Assembly (NCBI GenBank): GCA_040753915.1
Contig: JBFMDN010000038.1
Coordinates: 1 to 53,206, forward strand
Direction of reading: 5' to 3'
Length of the DNA: 53,206 bases
From: JBFMDN01 sp040753915
Lineage (GTDB): Bacteria > Desulfobacterota > Desulfomonilia > Desulfomonilales > Desulfomonilaceae
Each line of letters begins with the position of its first letter. Positions within the stretch are counted from its first letter, which is position 1. The position numbers and the translations under genes were made by a program. Positions 24,445-33,701 of this stretch are shown piece after piece. Below the pieces are notes generated by a model. It had not been told where the DNA came from. It saw nothing but the letters and a program-made list of their open reading frames with translations, and ran no database searches.

Positions 24445-25059
24445 GTGCTTTCTCTCCAAGTACTCATCCTGACTATGGCATCATTTCTCTCCGGCATCGA
24501 TCCGCCTTCAGGGACGTCCCCCTTGGCGATGCTCGGCTTTGAGGACACGGTAACTGAAGAGTTTCTCATAGGAACATGGCGCTGCTCGGACGATTTCGTG
24601 CGCTGGGACGTCACAGACGTGAAAGAGATTCGCTCGGGTCGCATGAGAAACAAATGCAGCATGGTCCTATCCCCCGATGGCACGATCGTGATGGACAACC
24701 TGTTTAAGCCTGAGCGCGGCCACTGGAAGCTGACGGAACAGGGACTGGTCATCTACGATTCATCCAACACGGGCAGAAGCCCTCAGACCATACCCGTGCG
24801 CAAACGAGGGGCGGATGGGCTCTGGCTCTTCCTGCCCTTTGCCGGAGGATCGCTCGGTGTAAGCGTGAAGCGCAGCGCTGTGACCGCGGTCACGGGCCAA
24901 GAGGATCTTCCGCCTGGGTCCAGAGGGCGCCATCGAGCCGAACGGCTTCGGAGAAACAAGCCCGTCCGTGCCCCCACAAGGTCCGAAACGACCGGCCAGT
25001 CGTGGGAAGAGCGGCTTTTCGGACCCGAGATCGGCACAGGCGAGGAAGACAGTCCGTAA
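24445..25059 (+). CDS. Hypothetical secreted protein
   Basis: A 204-residue protein I do not recognise. The N terminus is hydrophobic (VLILTMASFLSG), suggesting export. A middle section EEFLIGTWRCSDDFVRWDVT, then MVLSPDGTIVMDNL and RGHWKLTEQGLVIYD, has the strand pattern of lipocalin-like or stress-type domains in which a tryptophan-rich GTW motif opens the barrel. The C-terminal 60 residues are Arg/Glu-rich and likely disordered. Start codon is GTG with GGAG about 11 bases upstream. It faces the glycosyltransferase gene convergently, 73 bases away. Confidence 0.55.
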   Translation: MLSLQVLILTMASFLSGIDPPSGTSPLAMLGFEDTVTEEFLIGTWRCSDDFVRWDVTDVKEIRSGRMRNKCSMVLSPDGTIVMDNLFKPERGHWKLTEQGLVIYDSSNTGRSPQTIPVRKRGADGLWLFLPFAGGSLGVSVKRSAVTAVTGQEDLPPGSRGRHRAERLRRNKPVRAPTRSETTGQSWEERLFGPEIGTGEEDSP

Positions 25060-25132
25060 CTTTGTTCCCATGAAGATCGTGTGGATTCGGCCGACGATCT
25101 ACCCGTTTGGAGCGGATGTCCCGAGGCCACAG

Positions 25133-26089
25133 TCAATCCCTCGGAAGGCCAGGACCCTGCGGGCAGCCCGCGAGATGCCACCTCAAGAGATCCCGTCGCA
25201 CTCGGAATCGCCTAACCAGGGACTGGGACTGTCCGAATGTCACGAGCGATCCTAACCCGAGGCCTACCACGTTCAATGCGAGGTTGGCCGTGAGTATAGC
25301 TTTGAGGACGGAAGCGGACCGATTCCCATAGTGCTTCCTAAAAAAGTGATAGCGGGAACGGTAGAATTCGATTCGTGCGGCTGACTCATTGCTCCGTGCA
25401 GTAGCTCCTTGCAGATGAACTGACCTGGCTCGGGGCTCATGCATCACGGCCCAGCCCGCTGCTCGCATGCGAACAGCAAGGTCCGTCTCCTCGAGAAAGA
25501 AGAAGTAATCTTCGTCGAAGCCTCCCACCTGTTCGACAGCTTGTCTACGGATCATCATGACGGCTCCAATGAGAGCTTCCACGTGTTCCGGGCCGGACAG
25601 TGGTCGATGCTTGCCGGGATATTTCGAGGGGAGCAGTCGCTTCAAGAGGCTTCTGTTAAGGGTTTCCGTGGCAATGTCCGGAACCGCCTCGTACGAAGTC
25701 TGCCGTGACCCGTCCCGATTGAGTAGTTGGGGACCAACCATGCCCACCTCGGGCCGGGAACGCATCAGCGAACATAGCACCCGTGCACAACTCTTCTCGA
25801 GCATGGCATCCGTGTTGACGAGCATGAGGAGCTCGCCATCGGCGCGTGCGAACGCCATATTATTGGCTCTAGCAAAACCCAGATTCCTGTTTGCCTCGAT
25901 GACGGTGGCCTGAGGGAACGCCGCTGCCACGCGAGCCACGGAATCGTCCGTAGAGCCATTGTCCACCACGATTACCTGGGGCGTCTCATCCAGGTCGGAT
26001 GCATAGATGTGCTCAAGGCAGGCAATCAGCAGATCAGCGGTGTTTCTGTTCACCACTATGAAGGAGATGGTGGGACATGACCCGTTCAT
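25133..26089 (-). CDS. Glycosyltransferase family 2, rhamnosyltransferase-like
   Basis: A 318-residue inverting GT-A enzyme. It starts SFIVVNRNTADLLIACLEHI with the nucleotide-binding VVDNGSTDDSV, then NLGFARANN, the metal-binding ML-V-NTDA (DXD equivalent), VGMVGPQLL and the acceptor-site FFFLEETDLAVRMRAAGW. A C-terminal hydrophobic stretch (VLKAILTANLALNVVGLGLG) may anchor it to the membrane. The pattern is that of WbbL-like sugar transferases in O-antigen or exopolysaccharide assembly. It is the last gene of the leftward unit thiDN-moaA-GT, 35 bases after moaA, an odd partnership. Confidence 0.88.
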   Translation of the reverse strand: MNGSCPTISFIVVNRNTADLLIACLEHIYASDLDETPQVIVVDNGSTDDSVARVAAAFPQATVIEANRNLGFARANNMAFARADGELLMLVNTDAMLEKSCARVLCSLMRSRPEVGMVGPQLLNRDGSRQTSYEAVPDIATETLNRSLLKRLLPSKYPGKHRPLSGPEHVEALIGAVMMIRRQAVEQVGGFDEDYFFFLEETDLAVRMRAAGWAVMHEPRARSVHLQGATARSNESAARIEFYRSRYHFFRKHYGNRSASVLKAILTANLALNVVGLGLGSLVTFGQSQSLVRRFRVRRDLLRWHLAGCPQGPGLPRD

Positions 26090-26124
26090 GCTTGCTTGCG
26101 AGGACCCGGAACGTGGCCGAGCTC

Positions 26125-27111
26125 TTACCCTCCTATGAGGTACATGCCCTTACTTTGGCCGCGAACAGCGCCGGTGTTGCCCATGGGCTTTGCAAGCACA
26201 GCGGCCTGGATGATCCGGACAAGCTCGTCACGAGAAGCTCCGCTTCGAAGCGCGCCCTTTACGTCGATCTCATTAGGGCTGAGCAGACACGGCCTCAAAG
26301 TTCCTCGCGCGGTCAACCGCATGCGGTTACATGTGCCGCAGAAGTGACCCGTTACGGGGTCGATGACCCCTATGCGCCCGACTGCGCCTTCAAGCCTGTA
26401 CATCGTCGCAGGTCCGTCCAGCGGGGAACGCTCCACGGGAAGCAGGTCCCCGAACTCGTCTCGGATCATTGCGAGAGTGGCCTGTGCGCTAAAGGGCGGC
26501 GGTGAGTCTTCGGGAACCGGGTCGCTGCCAAAGGGCATGCGTTCAATGAACCTGATGTCCACCGGTTTCTCAAAGGTCATGGCAGCGAATGCAGGAACGT
26601 CGATCTCATTGATCCCCTGGAGAAGAACGACGTTGATCTTCACCGGCTGAAATCCCAACTCAAGCACTCTGTCCACGCCGGCTAGCACAGCAGAAAGCTG
26701 ATCGCCTCTGGCAATATCGCGAAACACTTCCGGCCTCAGGGAGTCGAGGCTTATGTTGATTCTCCGGAGCCCCGCTGCCTTGAGATCTGCGGCCATCTCT
26801 GCAAGCAGCACACCGTTCGTGGTCAATCCCACGTCCTCGATACCTTCCAGGCTGGTCAGGCGGGCAAGGAACTGAAGAACACCCCTCCGGACAAGCGGCT
26901 CCCCTCCTGTGACACGGATCTTCTTGATCCCCATGTCACGGGCTATGGTTACGAGCTTGAGGATTTCTTCATAGCGCAGAATTTCTTCGTGAGTCGTCAG
27001 CTTTAGCCCTTCTGGAGGCCGGCAGTAAACGCATCGCAGATTGCACAGATCCGTGATGGAAACCCGCAGGTACTGGACAACTCGATGATGAAGATCGAAA
27101 AGCTGATTCAT
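26125..27111 (-). CDS. moaA: GTP 3',8-cyclase MoaA
   Basis: A 328-residue radical SAM enzyme of molybdenum-cofactor synthesis, converting GTP to 3',8-cyclo-7,8-dihydro-GTP. The SAM cluster is C23-x3-C27-x2-C30 (DLCNLRCVYC), followed by RVTGGEPLVR. The second cluster lies in CGTCNRMRLTARGTLRPCL, and the protein ends in the functional Gly-Gly tail (MYLIGG). The start at 27111 has AGGAGA upstream; the frame also opens 24 bases earlier. It is 43 bases downstream of thiDN, probably one transcript. Confidence 0.95.
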   Translation of the reverse strand: MNQLFDLHHRVVQYLRVSITDLCNLRCVYCRPPEGLKLTTHEEILRYEEILKLVTIARDMGIKKIRVTGGEPLVRRGVLQFLARLTSLEGIEDVGLTTNGVLLAEMAADLKAAGLRRINISLDSLRPEVFRDIARGDQLSAVLAGVDRVLELGFQPVKINVVLLQGINEIDVPAFAAMTFEKPVDIRFIERMPFGSDPVPEDSPPPFSAQATLAMIRDEFGDLLPVERSPLDGPATMYRLEGAVGRIGVIDPVTGHFCGTCNRMRLTARGTLRPCLLSPNEIDVKGALRSGASRDELVRIIQAAVLAKPMGNTGAVRGQSKGMYLIGG

Positions 27112-27154
27112 ATGCTCTCCTTGCCCTGGACCCAAGAAAATAGATACCTGTAAT

Positions 27155-28489
27155 TTAGAGTCGTGCGATCAAGTTCACAATAGATGCCGGGTCTTTTCCA
27201 AAAAGCCGTATCATGGGAACCTTGCCCACGGCACCACGATCGAAGATTGCATCGGGCACTCTCCCGAGCTCTTCCATCACGTCCTGCACGCCCCACGCCA
27301 GTGTGCTCCCTTCTTCCTCCTGAAGGTCCGGCGGAGTGCGGTTCCGGTCGAATTCCGCCACGCTGTGTCCGAGGGATTTGATCCTTCTGACGAGAGAGTC
27401 TGAATACGCTATTGTCATAGCTGCTCTTCTGTCAGGATCGTACTCCATGGCAGCAAGAACCAGATGGTGAATCTGCCTCGATGCTCCGAACCTGGCAGAG
27501 GCAAGGGTGTCAATCGTGTTTCCCACGCGAATGATCCTCCCCGGAAAGGAGGCCACGTCCTGGAGTGACTCGGCAAAAGGGATCGCGTACGCGAGGTTCG
27601 ACTGCACCTCTGGTATGAGGTGAGCAATGCTCAGCCGCTTGAGCCTGTCGCACGCCTTGTCGAGCTCCTCGATCACCTGCGTCCGGGCTATTTCCCGAGC
27701 GATAGATGCGAAGTGGTTGGTCGGACCTGTTCCTCGACCGATGGTGAGAGAGAATCTCAAGGCCCGATACAGGTATTGCTTCGCCTTGTCGATACACTCC
27801 ATGAGAGGAAGCCCCCGTGCCAGGAGCGTAGCTATCGCCGCGGCCAGAGTACAGCCTGTGCCATGAGAGTGTCTCGTGCGGACGCGACGGGTGGCAAATT
27901 CGTAATGTTGCGATCCGTCGTGGAGCACGTCCACAGGCGCCTCCGGCAGATGTCCACCTGTGACAAGGACATACTGCGGCCCCATCTTCTGGAGCTCCTT
28001 TGCCGCTCGGATCATCCCTGAAACGTCCGAAATCCGGTCTCCGAGAAGGAGCTCTGCCTCCGGAATGTTCGGGGTCACCACGTACGCGAGGGGGAAGATC
28101 TCTTCCACAATGGCTTTCCTGCCATCTTCATCCAGTAGTGCGGTTCCTCTCTTCGAGTGAATCACCGGATCCACCACTATCTTCTTCACACCGAAAGCTC
28201 GAAGCCTGTCAGCCACAGTCCGGACGATTGGCTCATTAAGCAGCATCCCCGTCTTGATTGCGTCCGCACCAATGTCCTGCAAAACACAATCCATTTGTTG
28301 AGCGACGAAATCCGCGTCTACCGCTTGAATTGAGCGCACCCCCATCGTGTTTTGGGCTGTCAGCGCGGTGATGACGCTCATACCGTACCCGCCAAGGGAG
28401 AGGATCGTCTTGAGATCCGCCTGGATGCCGGCCCCCCCGCTTGAATCGGAGCCAGCGATGGCAAGGACTTTCGGCATTGTTACAGTCAT
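27155..28489 (-). CDS. thiD: ThiD-ThiN fusion: HMP(-P) kinase and thiamine-phosphate synthase
   Basis: A 444-residue two-domain protein. Residues about 1-265 are the ThiD kinase (AIAGSDSSGGAGIQADLKT, VVDPVIHSKRGTALLD, RTRHSHGTGCTLAAAIA), which phosphorylates hydroxymethylpyrimidine and its phosphate. Residues about 275-444 are ThiN (LIPEVQSNLAYAIPFA, FPGRIIRVG, RFGASRQIHHLVLAAM, DAIFDRGAVGKVPMIRLFG), which couples it to the thiazole phosphate in place of ThiE. The fusion is known in archaea and some anaerobes. AAGGG precedes the ATG. First gene of a leftward unit with moaA and a glycosyltransferase. Confidence 0.93.
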   Translation of the reverse strand: MTVTMPKVLAIAGSDSSGGAGIQADLKTILSLGGYGMSVITALTAQNTMGVRSIQAVDADFVAQQMDCVLQDIGADAIKTGMLLNEPIVRTVADRLRAFGVKKIVVDPVIHSKRGTALLDEDGRKAIVEEIFPLAYVVTPNIPEAELLLGDRISDVSGMIRAAKELQKMGPQYVLVTGGHLPEAPVDVLHDGSQHYEFATRRVRTRHSHGTGCTLAAAIATLLARGLPLMECIDKAKQYLYRALRFSLTIGRGTGPTNHFASIAREIARTQVIEELDKACDRLKRLSIAHLIPEVQSNLAYAIPFAESLQDVASFPGRIIRVGNTIDTLASARFGASRQIHHLVLAAMEYDPDRRAAMTIAYSDSLVRRIKSLGHSVAEFDRNRTPPDLQEEEGSTLAWGVQDVMEELGRVPDAIFDRGAVGKVPMIRLFGKDPASIVNLIARL

Positions 28490-28751
28490 GGAGCCCTTCA
28501 GGTACCGGTTAATCTACCACATCATCGCCGTTCCAGAGAACGGCTATTGAAGCTGGGAAGCGAATGAAGCCCGGCTGCCTTATAATAATCGGGAGAGCGC
28601 ATCATGCGCAAGAAGCGATGCCAAGTCGAAGGATCGAAAGATAAGGAAATCTGTGAAAGGGCCTTTTTATACCCGATGCCAAGAGTTATTTCCGCTTCCC
28701 ATATGCCGAAAGCACTTATGGGAGGTTCTCAGACCGGTGGGACGGGCGTCT

Positions 28752-28950
28752 GAAAGTGTCTCAAAAGCCTGCAGTCCGTGATAATCGTGGCACACCCCCT
28801 CACGCTGACTCTCTCCCCCGAAGCTGGGGAGAGGGGATTCCTCAGGCTCCCTCTCCCTCTGGGAGAGGATTGGGGTGAGGGTGCCTTTCCACGCATCGAC
28901 GCCCAATCGTGCTACGATTTTTGGTGTGTCCCGAGTTTTGAGACAGTTTC
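28752..28950. mobile_element. 199-bp palindromic repeat (MITE-like), copy D
   Basis: It has the same termini and length as the other copies, with one terminal change (GAGACAGTTTC). Outside, GACGGGCG on the left faces CGCCCGTC on the right: a different flanking stem from copies B and C, but again complementary. Located upstream of thiDN. Confidence 0.8.
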
Positions 28951-29099
28951 CTCTCGCCCGTCAGTGTTGAGGAGGAGAAAAAGAAATTATTATTGGCAAC
29001 CGCTATAAGTACCAGAAATTATACAGAGCAGTGTCGACAGTGGTCCCCGGATAAGTCTGCTTTCAACAAGGCTTTTCAAAGAAACGCGGCCCGAAGCAT

Positions 29100-29145
29100 A
29101 AATCCTTCTTTGCCCGCCGCAACAGATGCGGGCAAAGAAGGATTT
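29100..29145. repeat. Perfect 18-bp hairpin
   Basis: AAATCCTTCTTTGCCCGC (29100-29117) and its exact complement (29128-29145) enclose a 10-base loop. It sits 28 bases beyond the stop of the leftward gene 29174-30520 and could act as a transcript end or mRNA-stabilising structure; no T tract follows on either strand. Confidence 0.65.
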
Positions 29146-29173
29146 GCAGGGCGTGGAGCGCGCTGCACGCGGG

Positions 29174-30520
29174 TCATCTAAACATTGGGGACGGAAGCTC
29201 AGGCGCGCTGTCGTTCCTCTTAGTGTCCTCAGCCGGCTGCTTGTCCTTTTCGCCTGCAAGCTCAGGCTCAAGCCAGACCACGTCCAGCACCTCCGGAATG
29301 CCTAGGTGGGCACTGTCATCCTCAGCGGTCTCCGACTCCACTGCCGTCTCCTGGGGAACTCCTGTTTCAGGCTCGAACCACGTCACTTCCAGCACGTTGG
29401 GGAATGGTTCCCCCAGCCTCTCGTCCGTTTCCTTCAAACCGAGCGGCAAGTTTCGGGGCATGGTCACGTCGCAAGAGTCCTCGGAAAAATCGATGGCAAC
29501 TGCGGGCTGCTGATCCTGCTTGCGAGCCTGGCAGTCGAATAGAGCTTCTTCATCGGGGCCGGTCCCGTCGTGAGTCGACTCCTCGTAGTCGTCCTTTCGC
29601 GGCCTATGAGAAAAACTCGGCGGTAAGAGCGCCCCTGCAAGAAGGAGTTTTCGATAGGCAATGGCCAGACCTATCATCAAAATAGCCACGAGTAAGCCGA
29701 CAACAGTCCATCTGGAGAACAGGGTTGTCCCCGAGTGTTTCCCCACGCTCAATACCCAACCTGGGGTATCCAGTCTGACCACAGCTCCCGTGCTCACGCT
29801 TCTCCATGAGCCGGCCCCTCCTGAAGCAGCGTCGTCCGGCACTTGCAGGAGACTCACCTCTGTGGTGGAAGACGAGGCAGCGAGAGCCTGCCTAATGGGA
29901 TCCCTCGAAAACCTGGTCCGGCTGAACCATGCTTTTCCATCTTCCTTCTTGTGTTTCGCAGTAATCAGGAATGAATCAGCTTCCGGATCGTCCTGGAAGA
30001 GGTCTCGATCCCGATAGGACATGGTCCCCACCTTGGCTGTCTTGGATTTCCCCAGTGAGCGGCTTGCTTCAGAAAGGGGCAATTCGCCGACCATGGCAAG
30101 GGTCTCACCGTGCTCATCCATGATTTCCATGCTGAGGAAATCCGGGAACGCGGTTCTCAGGGCCTGGAGCAGACGATCCAGTCCCTCGGTGTCCGTAAGA
30201 TCCGATGACGCCCTTGTGCTGGCTGCCACCTGAATCGCTGCGCTCCGAATCTTTACCACAGCATCAAGCTCCTGAGCCACCTGCCGGGCGTGCACATCAA
30301 CGAGTTTTCTCTCGATCGGCGCCACCGCAAAGTAGTACGAGGCGATGCCGACCATCAGTCCCGGAACACATGCAACCAACAGCCAGATCAGAACCTGGCT
30401 GTTCCAGGTCCAACTCTTGCCTGCCCCTGTCGGATACAGGTGTTTGGGAGCATGCTGCCCTTTCGGATGCTCGGAGCTCCGAACCTGCCATTCAGTTCTG
30501 TTTTCTCGGATGTCACTCAT
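29174..30520 (-). CDS. Membrane sensor-like protein with periplasmic cache-type domain, no known output
   Basis: A 448-residue protein. One membrane helix at about 40-62 (VLIWLLVACVPGLMVGIASY) and a second near 277-297 (WTVVGLLVAILMIGLAIAYR) bracket a periplasmic domain that begins with a long helix (ERKLVDVHARQVAQELDAVV) and contains FPDFLSMEIMDEHGETLAMV, as in dCache ligand-binding domains. After the second helix there is no kinase, HAMP, GGDEF or methyl-accepting domain, only an acidic tail with two related motifs, VLEVTWFEPE and VLDVVWLEPE. It may act through a partner protein. Start chosen at 30520 (GAGGAACC upstream); an upstream frame extends to 30664. Confidence 0.6.
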   Translation of the reverse strand: MSDIRENRTEWQVRSSEHPKGQHAPKHLYPTGAGKSWTWNSQVLIWLLVACVPGLMVGIASYYFAVAPIERKLVDVHARQVAQELDAVVKIRSAAIQVAASTRASSDLTDTEGLDRLLQALRTAFPDFLSMEIMDEHGETLAMVGELPLSEASRSLGKSKTAKVGTMSYRDRDLFQDDPEADSFLITAKHKKEDGKAWFSRTRFSRDPIRQALAASSSTTEVSLLQVPDDAASGGAGSWRSVSTGAVVRLDTPGWVLSVGKHSGTTLFSRWTVVGLLVAILMIGLAIAYRKLLLAGALLPPSFSHRPRKDDYEESTHDGTGPDEEALFDCQARKQDQQPAVAIDFSEDSCDVTMPRNLPLGLKETDERLGEPFPNVLEVTWFEPETGVPQETAVESETAEDDSAHLGIPEVLDVVWLEPELAGEKDKQPAEDTKRNDSAPELPSPMFR

Positions 30521-31090
30521 GGTTCCTCGCCTGCTCTTCTCGTGAGGCCTTGGGCTTGACAACCTCATGATCGTGTGAATACTTGTTACGAAGTCCAATG
30601 AAAAGGAGGGAGCCGTGAAAAGATTCCGTATTCCTCGAGTGGCCCATTGTTCTGAAGGGTGCATAGGCGTGTCCTGAGCAGGACGTTAAAAGGCTCATAT
30701 GACAAACCTCAGAGCCGAGGATCGCTTCTGGCGAATCACCTCGGCTCGTCGTCGTTCTGTGGGCTCGCGTTTCTGGAATTCCGAATCGGCACATGGAGGT
30801 TCACCGGTTCTCTCGGTCACCTTCGTTGGCGAAATCTGTATCATTTTTTGTGGATCAACTCAAGCTAAATTAGCAGGTTATTATGATTTTATGAAGTAAT
30901 TTATCGCAATAGGATCGTCTGCCGTACCCTTCTTTGCCCTGGACGATCAGTGAGGATTAGGCTATGTATGCCTGCATCGTGATAGATCGAACGAGGCCGA
31001 GACGGGGGAAGCCCATCCAAGACCTGCGATGCCCCGGACATTTTTTCGACCGAGTTGGCTGGAGCGATTCACGTGGTTCCCGAAACCCAA
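30521..31090. other. Intergenic, about 570 bases, no gene seen
   Basis: AT-rich in the middle (around 30840-30910). It likely includes the promoter of the leftward membrane protein. Repeat R6 begins at 31091. Confidence 0.4.
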
Positions 31091-31210
31091 GGGGTCAGGT
31101 CTTGTTTCTTGACCAACGTATGCTAATCATGGGCTGCGAATGGGTCACTGACCGGAAATGTACTGACCCTAACGGCTTGAGGGGAAGATCAAGAAACAAG
31201 ACCTGACCCC
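31091..31210 (+). repeat. RAYT-associated minimal element R6
   Basis: A 120-base element with perfect 22-base terminal inverted repeats (GGGGTCAGGTCTTGTTTCTT plus GA, and the exact complement at 31189-31210). The interior is short and unlike R2-R5. This is the smallest unit of the family in the window and lies about 20 bases upstream of hldE. Confidence 0.8.
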
Positions 31211-31229
31211 TCCAGGTTATGGAGCGTGG

Positions 31230-32753
31230 GTGGCTCGCGGAGGACATGCATTGAACGAGTCTCTTATAAGGAAGGTAAAGGCCGCGCCCATTTTGGTGGC
31301 CGGGGATGTGATGGTAGACGAGTACATTATCGGTGACGTGGACAGGATTTCTCCCGAATCCCCCGTGCCGGTCCTCGTGGCGAGAGACCGTCTCCGAAGG
31401 CTCGGCGGTGCGGGGAACGTTGTGCGGAACCTTGTCTCTCTGGGCGCAAAAGTGGCTCTTTTCGGGACAGTCGGGAAGGATGAGGCCGGGGAGTGGTTCA
31501 GGGATTATTGCGAATCCTCTCAGATCGAGACCTTCTGGCTGAAGGAGGACAGCACCCGCCCTACCACGATGAAGACTCGGGTAGTGGCAAGAAATCAGCA
31601 GATCGTCCGGATCGACGAAGAACATGAGCGAGACCTCGACCCCGATCTCGAGAGCGCTATTATCTCGGAAATCGCGCAAGTGCTTCCTCAGGTGCATGGC
31701 ATAGTCATATCGGATTACGGCAAGGGATTCCTCACCGCGCGAGTCCTAGAAGCTCTGCTAGCTGCGGGAAGGCGTGGCAACGGCATCCCGATCATTGTGG
31801 ATCCCAAGGGAATGGACTATCGGCGGTACTCGGGCGCTACGTACATCACCCCGAATATCCGAGAAGCCTCGCTCGCGTCTGGTACGGAAATACGAGACCG
31901 GGATTCCCTCGTGAGAGCAGGAAGAATCCTCTTGGACCACACCGCCGCGGAGGGCATTATTGTCACTCGTGGGCGCGATGGAATGACTCTCGTGACGCGA
32001 AAGAAGGACCAGGATTTTCGAGTCAAGCCCGTGGAGATAGTGGACGTCACTGGTGCCGGCGACACGGTGGTGTCCGCGATCGCCTTGGCCGTAGCCAGTG
32101 GTCTCTCAATCGAGGAGGCCATCGAATTGGCCAACCTGGCGGCTTCTCTCGTTGTCTCCAAATTCGGAGCTGCGTGGGTCACCTTGGATCAGATTGCGGA
32201 AAGTCTCAGAGCAACCTCGCAGGAGCAGAAGACTCTGTCAAAGGATGACATCGCCACGGTTCTCCGCAACCATCGAATACAGGGTCAGAGCATCGTATTC
32301 ACGAATGGTTGCTTCGACCTTTTCCATGTGGGGCATCTTGAGATTCTCAGAAAGGCTGCAAACCACGGGGACATTCTCGTGGTGGGAGTGAACTCGGACC
32401 GGTCGGTCGCACGAATCAAAGGGCCGGGAAGGCCCATCATAGGAGAGACCGAGCGCGTTGAGCTGCTTTCCGCCCTCCCCTTCGTGACCTATGTGATCGT
32501 GTTTGATGAGGATACCCCCCTGAACATCATTAAGGAAGTCCGACCGGACGTTCTGGTTAAAGGCGAAGACTGGCGGGGCAAACCCGTGGTGGGAGAGGAG
32601 ATCGTTAAGGCCAGGGGTGGCAGAGTGGCTTTTGTGAAACATGTCCCCGGTGTTTCTACGAGCGGCATCCTCCAAAGGATCAGGACTCCCGAGAACGCGG
32701 TCGATGGAGACTCGCCTCGGGAAAAGACCGGCCGGCCCTCGGTGAGCGGATGA
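31230..32753 (+). CDS. hldE: Bifunctional heptose kinase/adenylyltransferase HldE
   Basis: A 507-residue enzyme making ADP-heptose for lipopolysaccharide core. Residues about 15-330 form a ribokinase-type domain (AGDVMVDEYIIGDVDRISPE, RLGGAGNVVRNLVSLGAKVA, DVTGAGDTVVSAIALA) that phosphorylates heptose-7-phosphate at C1. Residues about 350-490 form the nucleotidyltransferase (IVFTNGCFDLFHVGHLEILR, VLVKGEDW) that adds AMP. The start is either GTG 31230 or TTG 31251; the latter has GGAGG 7 bases upstream and the domain begins soon after. Repeat R6 sits in its promoter region. It implies a Gram-negative outer membrane with heptose-containing LPS. Confidence 0.93.
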   Translation: MARGGHALNESLIRKVKAAPILVAGDVMVDEYIIGDVDRISPESPVPVLVARDRLRRLGGAGNVVRNLVSLGAKVALFGTVGKDEAGEWFRDYCESSQIETFWLKEDSTRPTTMKTRVVARNQQIVRIDEEHERDLDPDLESAIISEIAQVLPQVHGIVISDYGKGFLTARVLEALLAAGRRGNGIPIIVDPKGMDYRRYSGATYITPNIREASLASGTEIRDRDSLVRAGRILLDHTAAEGIIVTRGRDGMTLVTRKKDQDFRVKPVEIVDVTGAGDTVVSAIALAVASGLSIEEAIELANLAASLVVSKFGAAWVTLDQIAESLRATSQEQKTLSKDDIATVLRNHRIQGQSIVFTNGCFDLFHVGHLEILRKAANHGDILVVGVNSDRSVARIKGPGRPIIGETERVELLSALPFVTYVIVFDEDTPLNIIKEVRPDVLVKGEDWRGKPVVGEEIVKARGGRVAFVKHVPGVSTSGILQRIRTPENAVDGDSPREKTGRPSVSG

Positions 32754-33701
32754 TCCAGTGGTCTCGGGCACAGACACATCCTCGGGGACCGAGCACGCCA
32801 TTTCGTGAGTACCGCCGGTATTGACGGCATATGATTTTGACCGCCGCTTCTGAGGTAAGGCGCGCGAAATTACTGCGCATCGTCATTGAAAAACCATAAC
32901 GCGACAACTGCTGACATTTCAGGCACTTGGCGTTTCTGCTTCCTCTTCGTCATTGTTTTACCATTGCCCAGATAGGCTCGCCCCTCTTACGTCAGTCTCG
33001 CATCCTCCCGAATCGGCACTTCCTGACGTCTTACCTCGCCCCATTCCGCGCCGTGTTGAGCGTCGCGTCAACGGCGGGAGCAAGGCTCGCATCCGGCCTC
33101 CCCCGATGTTTCCGGCCGTGCCATCAGTTCTTGGGACGCGTGCAACACAGAGTTTGAATTCGTCGTTCAATCAGTCTGGCCCGAAAATTGCTCTTTCGTA
33201 AACGACTAGCGGATCTCAGTAATGCCATCCTGTTCCCCTGGATCTGGAGAGCGGAGCCGCAAGCGTTAGCAGCGGGCCCTGGTGAATCTGTCCGTTTCTC
33301 ACGGCCTTCATTCGCCCGAGAAAGGGTATCTTGCACGTCATCCGAGAATAGACGGGCGAGACACTTTGGATCCATCAACGGGCGGGACGCCCGTTCTACT
33401 GGCAGGTTGCGCGTCTGGAGGATAGGACGCCTGAGATTCGTGAACGGGTTCGGTACCTGAGGTGCGTGAGCGCGAATAAGGCCTCGGGTTTACGAAGGGG
33501 GAGGACACCTTGGATCAGTAGATCGGGCGAAAGGCCCGTTTTACTGCCAGGTTACGAATACCCGTGAGCAGGGAAATCCCACAGTGCTTCCGCCCACTGC
33601 TACGACGGGTATGGGTGCCACTACGATCGCTCGAATTTCGACCGGGCCGACAGCTTCTATTCTTTCGGTGGGCTCGGGTGACCAGAGGGAGAGACCTATT
33701 C
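32754..33701. other. Long intergenic region before the giant surface-protein gene
   Basis: No gene. Two related hairpins stand at 33368-33412 (ACGGGCG-GGA-CGCCCGT, then TCTACTGGCAGGTT) and 33513-33556 (ATCGGGCGAAAGGCCCGTTT, then TACTGCCAGGTTACG). These are members of a short palindromic repeat. The region must carry the promoter for the giant gene; I cannot place it. Confidence 0.45.
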
